Below are positions 44,614 to 55,300 of a stretch of DNA of 64,000 bases, piece by piece. Both the position numbers and the translations under genes were made by a program. How positions within the stretch are numbered: the stretch's first letter is position 1; the number at the start of each line of letters is the position of its first letter. The notes beneath the pieces are model-generated. The model searched no databases and had not been told where the DNA came from. It was given only the letters and a program-made list of their open reading frames with translations. Origin of the DNA: Faucicola sp041855445 (GTDB lineage Bacteria; Pseudomonadota; Gammaproteobacteria; Pseudomonadales; Moraxellaceae); contig JBHAEG010000021.1 in the NCBI GenBank assembly GCA_041855445.1, positions 1-64,000 of the forward strand. The letters run 5' to 3'.

Positions 44614-45555
44614 ATGATTTATGATGTGATTGGTGATGTGCATGGGCAAGCTGATAAATTAATAGGTTTATTGACAAAGCTTGGTTATCAACATAATGGC
44701 GAGTTTTTTCAGCCTCCTAAAAATCATTGTGCGATATTTGTTGGGGATTTGATTGACCGTGGACATCAAGAGTTACAGACGTTACAAATCGTGTTTGCAA
44801 TGTTAGATGCAGGTGTGGCATATGCAGTCATGGGAAATCATGAATATAATGCACTGGCTTATGCAACATTAAATGAGAAAAATCCAAATGAGTATTTACG
44901 CTCACATAAACATCATCATTATCAACAACATAAAGCCTTTTTATTAGAGGCTCCTTTTGGGTCAGATGAGCATTTATTTTGGTTACAACGATTTTATGAA
45001 TTGCCTTTATGGTTAGAGTTAGACGATTTGTGTGTGGTTCACGCCTGTTGGGATAGTCAATCAATGTCTGTGCTTCAGCCATTATTAACAGATAAACAGT
45101 GTTTAACTCCCAATGCGTTACAGCTAACAGGGCAAAAAGGTACGCTTGAATATGATGCTCTTGAACGTGTATTAAAAGGTGTCGAAGCACCATTGCCTGA
45201 TGGTATGTTTATGTTAGATAAAGATGGGGCAAAACGCCGTGCCATTCGGATTGCATGGTGGCAAGATAATTTATCTAATCAACCAATTCATGAAGTTGCT
45301 AAAGCCCCCAGCGATAGCTTAGCACAAATTCCTTATGGTACATTATCAGGCGACATTGATTTTAGTTTAACAACACAAAAGCCTATTTTCATTGGGCATT
45401 ACTGGTTTAGTGGTACACCAAAACCGTTAAGTTCACAAGTAGTTTGTACCGATTATTCTGCAGCGATTGATGTTGGATTTTTAACAGCATATCAATTTGA
45501 TAGCAACAATCCAAGTTTATCCGCTGATAATTTTGTGCAATATTTTCATCGGTAA
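44614..45555 (+). CDS. Metallophosphoesterase of the PPP/ApaH-like group
   Basis: Calcineurin-like phosphoesterase of 313 residues. Metal-binding motifs are in order: GDVHGQ (7-12), GDLIDRGHQ (about 45-53) and GNHEYNALAY (about 75), with later His ligands in WLELDDLCVVHACWD and FIGHYWFSG. The group includes PrpE/diadenosine tetraphosphatases and serine/threonine phosphatases; the substrate is not decided. It is larger than PrpE (about 245), so an unassigned insert is present. GGGAG precedes the ATG. Confidence 0.82.
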   Translation: MIYDVIGDVHGQADKLIGLLTKLGYQHNGEFFQPPKNHCAIFVGDLIDRGHQELQTLQIVFAMLDAGVAYAVMGNHEYNALAYATLNEKNPNEYLRSHKHHHYQQHKAFLLEAPFGSDEHLFWLQRFYELPLWLELDDLCVVHACWDSQSMSVLQPLLTDKQCLTPNALQLTGQKGTLEYDALERVLKGVEAPLPDGMFMLDKDGAKRRAIRIAWWQDNLSNQPIHEVAKAPSDSLAQIPYGTLSGDIDFSLTTQKPIFIGHYWFSGTPKPLSSQVVCTDYSAAIDVGFLTAYQFDSNNPSLSADNFVQYFHR

Positions 45556-45615
45556 CATTTTTGTTTGCTTGTATTTTTTATTATAATAACTTTTTGATAA
45601 TTTGAGGAAAAAGCC

Positions 45616-46149
45616 ATGTCAGCAACTATTCCACCGCCAATTTTATCTCCTGAAGGTTCGCCAAAGGTTGGGATTATTATGGGGTCGCAATCTGATTGGG
45701 AAACGATGCAACACGCCGTTCAAGTTTTAGCTGATTTTGAAGTTGCCTTTGAATGTGAAGTCGTTTCTGCTCATCGCACGCCAGACCGTTTATTTGAATA
45801 CGCCAAAACCGCTAAACAACGTGGATTAAAAGTGATTATTGCAGGGGCGGGCGGTGCAGCTCATTTACCAGGAATGTGTGCCTCACAGACAGATTTACCT
45901 GTACTGGGTGTACCCGTCAAATCATCAATGTTAAGTGGCTGGGATAGTCTACTATCTATCGTGCAGATGCCCAAAGGTGTTGCTGTTGGAACACTTGCCA
46001 TCGGTACAGCTGGAGCATATAACGCAGGATTATTAGCAGTACAAATTTTAGCGACAGCTAACGAAACATTGGCGGAAAAAGTCAGCGAATTTCGAGCTAA
46101 ACAAACTCAAAGTGTTTTAGCCAACCCAATCCCTGGTATTATCCACTAA
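45616..46149 (+). CDS. purE: N5-carboxyaminoimidazole ribonucleotide mutase PurE
   Basis: Class I PurE of purine biosynthesis, moving the carboxyl group of N5-CAIR to make CAIR. The 177-residue protein has GIIMGSQSDWETMQ (about 18), SAHRTPDRL (about 55) with the catalytic His, IIAGAGGAAHLPGM (about 75) and GVPVKSSMLSGWDSLLSIVQMPKGVAV (about 100). The GAGGAAAAAG ribosome site is strong. It is followed by its partner purK after a terminator-like hairpin. Confidence 0.95.
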   Translation: MSATIPPPILSPEGSPKVGIIMGSQSDWETMQHAVQVLADFEVAFECEVVSAHRTPDRLFEYAKTAKQRGLKVIIAGAGGAAHLPGMCASQTDLPVLGVPVKSSMLSGWDSLLSIVQMPKGVAVGTLAIGTAGAYNAGLLAVQILATANETLAEKVSEFRAKQTQSVLANPIPGIIH

Positions 46150-46163
46150 ATTTTATAATATTT

Positions 46164-46228
46164 TTTAAGTCCATGTAAGTGGCATAAACATTGATTGTTT
46201 TATCATGTTTACATGGATTAAATTTTTT
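46164..46228 (+). terminator. Hairpin between purE and purK
   Basis: TTTAAGTCCATGTAA (46164-46178) and TTACATGGATTAAA (46209-46222) form a 14-bp stem with one bulged base, closed over a 30-nt arm that can itself fold, then TTTTTT. It could be an attenuator or the purE terminator; purK starts 34 nt later. Confidence 0.55.
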
Positions 46229-46261
46229 AATCGAGTTATCAATATTAACTGAGTTATTACA

Positions 46262-47413
46262 ATGTCACTACAACCAACCAAGCAAAATTTTTCTAACTAT
46301 GCTGTCAAAACCATCGGTATTTTTGGCGGTGGACAACTTGGCATGATGCTAGCAGAAGCAGCACTACCATTAGGCATTCATTGTACATTTTTAGAGGACA
46401 GCCCAAATTGTCCTGCCAGCTTATATGGTAAAGTTTTTACTAATGAACAGTTTAGTGAATTTTTACAATCAGCCGATGTTTATAGTTTAGAGTTTGAAAA
46501 TACTCCCTTAAATTTAGCACAACAACTAGAAAGCCAACAATCATTATTTCCATCATCAAATACACTATATATTGCCCAAGACCGTTTAAACGAAAAAAAT
46601 CTATTTAATCAATTAGATATTAAAACTGTACCATTCATGCCTGTGCATAATAAAGCAGATATTCACATTGCCAGTGAAAAATTAGGTTTACCATTAGTAT
46701 TAAAAACCAGTCGTGGTGGCTACGATGGTAAAGGACAATTTGTGTTAAAAACTACTGAACAAATTGACCAAGCTTGGGCAGAACTGGGAGATGCGACCAA
46801 TATCGCTCCATTAATTGCCGAAGGTTTTATCAATTTTAGTCGGGAAGTGTCGATTATCGCTGTACGAGGACAACAAGGCGACATTCGTTATTATCCATTG
46901 GTAGAAAATAAACATCATCAAGGTATTTTGGCAAAAACTATTGCCCCAGCAATAAATGTTGATAACCTAATTGAACAAGCTCAAGAAAATATTCGTAAAT
47001 TATTAGAGCATTTTAATTATGTGGGTGTTTTGACGCTTGAATTATTTGTGACTGAGAATGGATTATTAGCCAATGAAATCGCCCCACGAGTGCATAACTC
47101 TGGACATTGGTCGATTGAAGGGGCGGTAACAAGCCAGTTTGAAAATCATATTCGAGCGGTGGCAGGTTTGCCATTAGGCGATACTTCAATTGTCAAACCT
47201 TCTGTCATGCTTAATGTGATTGGTGAATATCCAAATTTGACCGATATGTTAAATATTGAAGGTGTGCATGTTCATGTTTATAATAAATCTGAACGGGCAG
47301 GACGCAAAATCGCTCATATTACCATTATGCCAACTGACAGCGAAACTTTAGAAGAAACTGTACAAAAAGTGGTTAATTTATTACCTAATTCATTAGGATT
47401 AAATGATAAATAA
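46262..47413 (+). CDS. purK: N5-carboxyaminoimidazole ribonucleotide synthase PurK
   Basis: ATP-grasp enzyme that carboxylates AIR with bicarbonate to N5-CAIR, the PurE substrate. The 383-residue protein has IGIFGGGQLGMMLAEAA at the N-terminus, the glycine loop TSRGGYDGKGQF (about 155), EGFINFSREVSIIAVRG, and NEIAPRVHNSGHWSIEGA (about 277) with metal-binding residues. Full length. Confidence 0.95.
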   Translation: MSLQPTKQNFSNYAVKTIGIFGGGQLGMMLAEAALPLGIHCTFLEDSPNCPASLYGKVFTNEQFSEFLQSADVYSLEFENTPLNLAQQLESQQSLFPSSNTLYIAQDRLNEKNLFNQLDIKTVPFMPVHNKADIHIASEKLGLPLVLKTSRGGYDGKGQFVLKTTEQIDQAWAELGDATNIAPLIAEGFINFSREVSIIAVRGQQGDIRYYPLVENKHHQGILAKTIAPAINVDNLIEQAQENIRKLLEHFNYVGVLTLELFVTENGLLANEIAPRVHNSGHWSIEGAVTSQFENHIRAVAGLPLGDTSIVKPSVMLNVIGEYPNLTDMLNIEGVHVHVYNKSERAGRKIAHITIMPTDSETLEETVQKVVNLLPNSLGLNDK

Positions 47414-47424
47414 TCTAAATAAAC

Positions 47425-47477
47425 TTAACAATCGATGTTGCATTTAGCTGGACGGGGCAACATCGATTGTTAATTTT
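47425..47477 (+). terminator. Terminator of purK with a 17-bp perfect stem
   Basis: TTAACAATCGATGTTGC (47425-47441) pairs perfectly with GCAACATCGATTGTTAA (47457-47473), with a 15-nt loop, followed by TTTT. The stem is long and fully matched; the T-run is short. The convergent small secreted protein gene ends at 47484, so the stem may serve both. Confidence 0.7.
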
Positions 47478-47483
47478 GAAGCG

Positions 47484-47867
47484 TTAAATATCTGTTTCAT
47501 CTGCACAAAATTTCAGTTCTTGCCATGAGCCTCGATATTTACTTTTTGGCGTGACAGTCACATAGTAAGTACCTTTTTTAGGAATGCTACTGACGACATA
47601 TATATCATCATCTGCATAGCCTTTGATAGTTTTACCAGCTGAATTTTTTACCCGAACATTCACCTCTTGTGAGTCAAAATGAATGTTTAAATAATTATTT
47701 TTTAATAAAAACAAACTAAACGTTTTGTTGTTATATATATTTCCAGAGTAACCGGCACAATAACTACCTTTTGGAAAAATAACAGGTGTAGCGTTCGGAG
47801 CGGTATAGCCTATAGTGGCTAGTGAACATAATGCCATACAAGATAATAGTTTCATTGCATTATTCAT
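47484..47867 (-). CDS. Small secreted protein, unknown function
   Basis: A 127-residue protein with a signal peptide (about 1-22, CSLATIGYTA cleavage region) and a mature beta-rich part of about 105 residues. It has two mature cysteines, one in GSYCAGYSG and one in LKFCADETD near the C-terminus, likely a disulfide joining the ends. The middle resembles pre-peptidase C-terminal (PPC)-like beta sandwiches (SIPKKGTYYVTVTPKS), but this is only a style match. AAAGGAGAAA precedes the ATG. Confidence 0.6.
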   Translation of the reverse strand: MNNAMKLLSCMALCSLATIGYTAPNATPVIFPKGSYCAGYSGNIYNNKTFSLFLLKNNYLNIHFDSQEVNVRVKNSAGKTIKGYADDDIYVVSSIPKKGTYYVTVTPKSKYRGSWQELKFCADETDI

Positions 47868-47982
47868 AAGTTTCTCCTTTTCTTATCATACCGTTGATTT
47901 TCATGATACTATGAAAATTTATTATTTTCAATGGTTATATTTCATATATTTATATATATAATAAATTGTTTTTTGCTAAAGT

Positions 47983-48013
47983 AAAAAGTCGGCTTATAAT
48001 TAAACCGACTTTT
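47983..48013 (-). terminator. Terminator of the rpoBC operon
   Basis: AAAAGTCGG (47984-47992) pairs with CCGACTTTT (48005-48013), 9 bp around an AT-rich loop; on the minus strand the right arm runs into TTTTT. It lies 44 nt past the rpoC stop. Confidence 0.75.
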
Positions 48014-48056
48014 ATGACTGTTAAAACTTAACTTCACACTAATTAAAGAATAAAGC

Positions 48057-51000
48057 TTATTTTTGATTTTGTTGGAATTCTTGAGCAAATTGGTCTTCAA
48101 AGCTCATTTCAGTCGTCACAAAATTTTCGCTAAATAACGCATCTAGGCTATCAGTGCTAATTTCGGCTTTTTCACGTTCAAACTCTGCTTTTTCTTGGCG
48201 TTGTTGATGATAAGCTAACCCTGTACCCGATGGCACTAAGCGTCCAACAACAACGTTTTCTTTTAAGCCTCGTAAATCATCAACTTTGCCAGTGACCGCC
48301 GCTGCAGTTAAGACACGAGTCGTTTCTTGGAAAGATGCCGCTGAGATAAAGCTTTCCGTTGCTAATGATGCTTTGGTGATACCTAATAATAAACGTTCAA
48401 ATTTGACTGGGAATTTGTTTTCCGCATCAAGTTTTTTGTTTAATGCCACAATATCTGCATATTCTGCTTGGTCACCTTTGAAATAGCTTGAGTCGCCACC
48501 GTCAGTAATTTCTACTTTACGTAACATTTGACGGATAATAACTTCGATATGCTTATCGTTAATTTTTACCCCTTGTAAACGGTAAACGTCTTGCACTTCA
48601 TTAACGATGTAGTTTGCAAGTTCAGTTTCACCTTGTAAACGTAAAATATCATGTGGATTTTGTGGACCATCAGCGATGACTTCACCACGTTCAACATGTT
48701 CACCTTCAAAGACGTTAATTTGTCGCCATTTTGGGATTAACTCTTCATAAGTTTCGCCGTCTTCATTGGTGATGATAAAACGGTTTTTGCCTTTGGTGTC
48801 TTTACCAAAACTTACCTTACCGCTCATTTCAGCCATGATAGCATGGTCTTTTGGTCGGCGTGCCTCAAATAAGTCAGCAACTCGAGGTAAGCCCCCTGTA
48901 ATATCTTTAGTACCAGAGGTTTCTTGTGGAACACGACCTAATACTGAACCTGCAGTGATTTCTTCGCCTTCGCGTACACGGATAATCGTTTGTTGTGGTA
49001 AGAAATAGACAACTTCTTTACCATCTTTGGTTTGTAGGATAATAGCTGGGCGTAAGTCTTTACCACTTGATGGGCGGTCTTTTGAGGCTAACACTTCGTA
49101 CGACCCCATACCTGTACTTTCATCAATTTTCATTGATGCTGTAACGCCATCAGTGATGTCATTAAAACGAGCTGTACCTGCCACCTCGGTGATAATTGGG
49201 TGGGTATGTGGGTCCCATTTAGCGATGGTTTGTCCTGCCAATACAGTATCACCATCATTTACACTCACTGATGAGCCGTAAGGCACTTTATAGCGTTCAC
49301 GTTCACGCCCTAATTCATCAGTAATGCTGATGACCGCAGAGCGAGAAACAACAACTAAATGTCCATCTTTGTGTTCAACAGATTTTAGTTTTTGGAAACG
49401 TACAATACCGCCTTTATTAACTTGTATGCTGTTTTCCACTGAAGTAGAGCTTGCTGTTCCACCAACGTGGAATGTACGCATCGTTAGCTGTGTACCAGGT
49501 TCACCAATTGACTGTGCTGCCATGACACCAACAGATTCGCCAATATTGACTTTGTGACCACGAGCTAGGTCACGTCCATAACATTTTGCACATACGCCAT
49601 AAGGAACATCACAGGTAATAACAGAACGTACATAGACTTCGTCAATACCTTCTTTTTCAATAACATTGACCCAATGTTCATCAATTAATGTGCCTTGTGG
49701 AATAACGACATCACCTGAAGCATTAGACACTACGTCTTTAGCAGTCACACGACCAAGAACACGGTCACCTAGTTTTTCAATGATTTCACCACCTTCGATT
49801 TGTGGTTTCATTAAAATACCTTTTTCTGTTCCGCAGTCTTCTTGAGTGATAACTAAGTCTTGGGCAACATCAACTAAACGGCGAGTTAAATAACCAGAGT
49901 TTGCTGTTTTTAATGCAGTATCTGCCAAACCTTTACGGGCACCGTGTGTTGAAATAAAGTATTGTAAAACGCTTAAGCCTTCACGGAAGTTTGCTTTAAT
50001 TGGTGTTTCAATAATTGAGCCATCAGGTTTTGCCATCAAACCACGCATACCTGCAAGCTGACGAATTTGGGCAGCACTACCACGAGCTCCCGAATCTGAC
50101 ATGATATAGATAGAGTTAAATGACTTTTCTGTTTCCTCTTGTCCATCACGGTTGATAACGGTATCTGTTGATAAGTTTTCCATCATCGCTTTGGCAACTT
50201 TATCGTTTGTACGAGACCAGATATCAATAACTTTGTTGTAGCGTTCACCTGGGGTGACGACACCTTGTTCAAATTGTACATCAATTTCACGCACTTCAGC
50301 ATCAGCAGCTTCAATGATAGCGTTTTTGCTTGGTGGAATAACCATGTCTTCCATACCAATTGAAACCCCTGATAAGGTCGCTTGTGCAAAACCTAAATAC
50401 ATTAATTGGTCTGCAAACATAACACTATGTTTTACGCCCATTTTACGATAACATGAGTTAATAAGTTTTGAGATATTCTTTTTGGTCATCTCTTTATTAA
50501 CTTCATCAAAGCTCATGCCTTTTGGAGTAATATTCCAAATTAAGCAACGCCCTGCTACAGTGTCAATCATACGACTGCTAACACTTGCTTGACCGTTTTC
50601 ATCATAGCTGGTTTCAACCACACGTACTTGAATTTTAGCATTGACACTTAAATCGCCTGTACCTAATGCACGGTAAACTTCTTCAACGTTGGCAAAGACC
50701 ATGCCTTCACCATTGGCATTAATATGTGAACGGCTGATGTAGTATAATCCCAATACAACGTCTTGTGACGGAACAATAATTGGGTCGCCGTTTGCAGGGG
50801 ATAAAATGTTGTTCGTAGACATCATTAACGCACGGGCTTCTAATTGTGCCTCGATAGTTAATGGAACGTGAACCGCCATTTGGTCACCGTCAAAGTCAGC
50901 GTTAAATGCTGTACAAACCAATGGATGTAACTGAATGGCTTTACCTTCAATTAGCACAGGTTCAAACGCTTGTAAACCAAGACGGTGTAATGTTGGGGCG

Positions 51001-52280
51001 CGGTTTAATAGTACAGGGTGTTCACGGATAACGCTGGCTAACATATCCCAAACGACAGGGTCTTCACGTTCAACCATTTTTTTTGCAGCTTTAATGGTAG
51101 TTGCGATACCTTGTGATAATAGTTTAGCATAAGTAAATGGCTTAAATAATTCTAATGCCATTTTCTTTGGTAAACCACACTGATGTAGGCGTAAGTATGG
51201 ACCAACGGTGATAACTGAACGTCCAGAGTAATCAACCCGTTTTCCTAATAAATTTTGACGGAAACGCCCTTGTTTACCTTTAATCATGTCTGCTAAAGAT
51301 TTTAATGGACGTTTGTTACTACCTGTAATTGCACGACCACGGCGACCATTGTCCAATAACGCATCAACAGATTCTTGTAACATACGTTTTTCATTACGCA
51401 CGATAATATCAGGAGCGTTTAATTCTAATAAACGTTTTAAACGATTATTACGGTTAATCACTCGGCGATATAAATCGTTTAAATCTGATGTAGCAAAACG
51501 TCCGCCCTCTAAGGGTACTAATGGACGTAAATCTGGTGGTAATACAGGTAAAACATTCATTACCATCCATTCAGGTTTGTTATTAGAGTCACGGAAAGAT
51601 TCTAATAATTTCAAACGTTTTGACATTTTTTTCAGTTTAGTTTCTGAACCAGTATTTGGAATTTCTTCTCTTAACTGATTAATTTCTTCATCAATATCAA
51701 TGTCACGTAACAAATCTTGTACCGCTTCTGCCCCCATTTTTGCGGTAAATTCATCACCAAATTCTTCTAACGCTTTAAAGTAATCTTCATCATCTAATAA
51801 CTGATATTTTTCAAGGCTGGTTAAACCCGGCTCAGTAACAACATAGCTTTCAAAATATAACACCCGCTCAATATCACGCAATGTCATATCCAATAGTAAA
51901 CCAATACGGCTTGGTAGTGATTTTAAAAACCAAATGTGAGCGACAGGACTGGCTAACTCAATATGTCCCATACGTTCACGGCGTACTTTAGCAGTTGTTA
52001 CCTCTACGCCACATTTTTCACAGATAACACCTTGAAATTTACGGCGTTTGTATTTACCACAAAGGCATTCATAATCTTTTACAGGTCCAAAAATTTTGGC
52101 ACAAAATAAACCGTCACGTTCTGGTTTAAAGGTACGATAATTGATGGTCTCAGGCTTTTTAACTTCACCATGTGACCATGAACGAATGGTATCTGGTGAG
52201 GCTAAAGAAATTTGAATACTGTCAAACTCTTGATTGCTTGAGTCTGCAGGGCTTTTCATAATATCGAGTAAGTCTTTCAA
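48057..52280 (-). CDS. rpoC: RNA polymerase beta' subunit
   Basis: Largest subunit of the core polymerase. Landmarks: N-terminal zinc module CLCGKYKRRKFQGVICEKCG, lid-rudder region, the catalytic triple-Asp in NADFDGDQMAVHVP (about 465), trigger loop region GMRGLMAKPDGS and the second zinc site CDVPYGVCAKCYG. The conserved protein begins KDLLDIM, and there is no ATG there. A TTG at 52280 sits 6 nt after GGAGA (52287-52291), so the start is most likely TTG, giving 1407 residues. The frame stays open to 52328, but the extra 16 residues (SHLSKHQRWR...) are unlike the family. Confidence 0.95.
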   Translation of the reverse strand: MKDLLDIMKSPADSSNQEFDSIQISLASPDTIRSWSHGEVKKPETINYRTFKPERDGLFCAKIFGPVKDYECLCGKYKRRKFQGVICEKCGVEVTTAKVRRERMGHIELASPVAHIWFLKSLPSRIGLLLDMTLRDIERVLYFESYVVTEPGLTSLEKYQLLDDEDYFKALEEFGDEFTAKMGAEAVQDLLRDIDIDEEINQLREEIPNTGSETKLKKMSKRLKLLESFRDSNNKPEWMVMNVLPVLPPDLRPLVPLEGGRFATSDLNDLYRRVINRNNRLKRLLELNAPDIIVRNEKRMLQESVDALLDNGRRGRAITGSNKRPLKSLADMIKGKQGRFRQNLLGKRVDYSGRSVITVGPYLRLHQCGLPKKMALELFKPFTYAKLLSQGIATTIKAAKKMVEREDPVVWDMLASVIREHPVLLNRAPTLHRLGLQAFEPVLIEGKAIQLHPLVCTAFNADFDGDQMAVHVPLTIEAQLEARALMMSTNNILSPANGDPIIVPSQDVVLGLYYISRSHINANGEGMVFANVEEVYRALGTGDLSVNAKIQVRVVETSYDENGQASVSSRMIDTVAGRCLIWNITPKGMSFDEVNKEMTKKNISKLINSCYRKMGVKHSVMFADQLMYLGFAQATLSGVSIGMEDMVIPPSKNAIIEAADAEVREIDVQFEQGVVTPGERYNKVIDIWSRTNDKVAKAMMENLSTDTVINRDGQEETEKSFNSIYIMSDSGARGSAAQIRQLAGMRGLMAKPDGSIIETPIKANFREGLSVLQYFISTHGARKGLADTALKTANSGYLTRRLVDVAQDLVITQEDCGTEKGILMKPQIEGGEIIEKLGDRVLGRVTAKDVVSNASGDVVIPQGTLIDEHWVNVIEKEGIDEVYVRSVITCDVPYGVCAKCYGRDLARGHKVNIGESVGVMAAQSIGEPGTQLTMRTFHVGGTASSTSVENSIQVNKGGIVRFQKLKSVEHKDGHLVVVSRSAVISITDELGRERERYKVPYGSSVSVNDGDTVLAGQTIAKWDPHTHPIITEVAGTARFNDITDGVTASMKIDESTGMGSYEVLASKDRPSSGKDLRPAIILQTKDGKEVVYFLPQQTIIRVREGEEITAGSVLGRVPQETSGTKDITGGLPRVADLFEARRPKDHAIMAEMSGKVSFGKDTKGKNRFIITNEDGETYEELIPKWRQINVFEGEHVERGEVIADGPQNPHDILRLQGETELANYIVNEVQDVYRLQGVKINDKHIEVIIRQMLRKVEITDGGDSSYFKGDQAEYADIVALNKKLDAENKFPVKFERLLLGITKASLATESFISAASFQETTRVLTAAAVTGKVDDLRGLKENVVVGRLVPSGTGLAYHQQRQEKAEFEREKAEISTDSLDALFSENFVTTEMSFEDQFAQEFQQNQK

Positions 52281-52367
52281 ACTGCTTCTCCATCGTTGAT
52301 GCTTGCTAAGATGGCTGTTTCTTAGCAAGTCATAGGGTTATTTGGTCAATGTTTTGTGTAATTAAAT

Positions 52368-55300
52368 TTAGTGTTTGCTTTTACTATGGTCTTTTAATTC
52401 AATATTAATCGCTAAAGATTTGATTTCTTTAGTTAATACATTAAATGACTCTGGCATACCTGGTGCCATATGTTGCTCACCATCAACGATGTTTTTATAC
52501 ATACGAGTACGTCCATCGACATCGTCCGATTTGACAGTTAGCATTTCTTGTAAAGTATAAGCAGCTCCATAAGCTTCTAATGCCCAAACTTCCATTTCAC
52601 CAAAACGCTGACCACCAAATTGGGCTTTACCACCTAATGGTTGTTGGGTTACTAATGAATAAGAGCCTGTTGAACGGGCGTGCATCTTATCATCAACTAA
52701 GTGATTTAGTTTTAACATATACATATAGCCGACAGTGACAGGGCGGTCAAATTTTTGTCCTGTACGCCCATCATATAACACTTCTTGTCCTGATGTTGGT
52801 AATTCAGCAAGTTCAAGTAAAGCTTTGATTTGAGTTTCTTTTGCTCCATCAAATACCGCCGTTCCCATAGGGACACCACCTCGCAAGTTTTTCGACATGG
52901 CAATAATCTCATCATCAGTCAAGCTGTCTAAATCAACTTGCTCGCCACCGATTTGATTATAAATTTTATCTAAAAACTCTCTTAAATCTTGTACCGCTGA
53001 TTGGGCTTTAATCATTTGGTCAATTTTATCGCCCAGACCTTTTGCTGCCCAGCCTAGATGGGTTTCCAAAATTTGTCCAACGTTCATACGAGATGGAACA
53101 CCTAATGGATTTAATACCACATCAACAGGATTACCATTTTCATCGTAAGGCATATCTTCAACAGGCATAATGCGTGACACAACCCCTTTATTTCCATGAC
53201 GACCTGCCATTTTGTCACCAGGTTGAATACGGCGTTTTACAGCAAGATATACTTTAACGATTTTTTGTACGCCATGCGTTAAGTCATCGCCTGCGGTTAG
53301 TTTACGTTTTTTCTCGGTAAACTTATCATCGATTTCTTTTTGTTTACCTGCTAAGAATTCCGCAATTTGTTCTAAACGTTCAGCGATTTCTTCTTGAGTT
53401 GGTTGAATATCTAGCAATGTATCTAATGACATATCTGCCATTGATGCTTCACTTAATACAGTACCAGATTTTAAACCTGCACCGCCACTAACTGTTTGCC
53501 CATCAAGTAATGCTACGATACGACCACGAGTTGCATTTTCAAAAATGCGTAACTCTTCTTTTAAGTCTTTGCGATAGTTATTTAGTTGAGCTTTTTCAAT
53601 AGCTTGAGCTCGGCTGTCTTTTTCTACGCCATCACGAGTAAATACTTGTACATCAATAACTGTACCTTTCGTACCTGATGGCACTCGCAAAGATGTATCT
53701 TTAACATCAGCAGCTTTCTCACCAAAAATTGCCCGTAATAATTTTTCTTCAGGGGTTAATTGGGTTTCACCTTTTGGTGTCACTTTTCCAACTAAGATAT
53801 CCCCACCAGATACTTCTGCACCAATATACACAATGCCAGCTTCATCAAGATTTGCCAATGCAGCTTCGCCAACGTTTGGAATATCAGCGGTAATTTCTTC
53901 TGTGCCTAGTTTGGTATCACGAGCAACGCAGGTCAATTCTTGAATGTGAATTGTTGTAAAGCGGTCTTCTTTTACTACACGTTCAGATAATAAAATTGAG
54001 TCTTCAAAGTTATAACCATTCCAAGGCATAAAGGCAACACGCATATTTTGACCTAATGCTAATTCGCCTAAATCCGTTGAAGGCCCATCTGCTAAAATGT
54101 CACCACTGGCGATGACATCGCCTTGATTAACAATAATACGTTGATTAATACAGGTATTTTGATTTGAACGAGTGTATTTAATTAGGTTGTAAATATCAAT
54201 ACCTGCTTCGCCTGCCTGCATTTCGTCTTCATTGACTTTTACCACAATACGGCTAGCATCGACATCTGCAATCACGCCACCACGTCTTGCAATCACACAC
54301 ACCCCAGAGTCACGGGCAACGTGACGCTCCATGCCTGTACCAACTAACGGTTTATCAGTACGAAGGGTAGGTACAGCTTGACGTTGCATGTTTGACCCCA
54401 TCAACGCACGGTTTGCATCGTCATGCTCTAAGAAAGGGATTAAGCTTGCGGCTACTGACACAACTTGACGAGGAGATACGTCCATATGTGTTACTTTTTC
54501 AGGTGGCATACGCACAAACTCGCCATAATTACGCACACTCACATAACGTTCGGTTAAACGTCCATCAGCATCTATTGGCGAATCTGCCTGAGCGATAACT
54601 GTTCCAACTTCTTCAATCGCTGATAAATAGTCAAATTCGTTAGTAACTTGACCATTGATAACTTTACGATAAGGTGTTTCTAAAAAGCCAAATTCGTTAG
54701 TTCTTGCGTACACTGCCAATGAGTTAATCAAACCAATGTTTGGACCTTCAGGCGTTTCAATTGGACAAACACGACCGTAATGGGTTTGATGAACGTCACG
54801 CACCTCAAAACCTGCCCGCTCACGAGTCAAACCACCTGGACCTAACGCAGACACACGGCGTTTATGCGTAATTTCTGACAATGGGTTGTTTTGGTCCATA
54901 AATTGTGATAACTGGCTAGAACCAAAGAATTCTTTAATTGCAGCTGCCACAGGTTTAGAATTAATTAAATCTTGTGGTGATAAATTGTCAGATTCGGCCG
55001 AGCCTAAACGCTCTTTTACTGCACGCTCAACACGCACTAAACCAACACGGAATTGATTTTCCGTCATTTCACCAACAGAACGCACACGGCGATTTCCTAA
55101 ATGGTCAATATCATCAACTTCACCACGACCATTGCGGATTTCTACTAACATTTTTAACACATCAATGATATCATCATGCGTTAAAACGCCACGTTCACGC
55201 TGTACATCAGGGTCATTGGTTGGCTCAAAAGCTCGACCCAAACGGCGGTTGAATTTCATACGACCAACATTAGATAAATCATATCTATCAGCGTTAAAGA

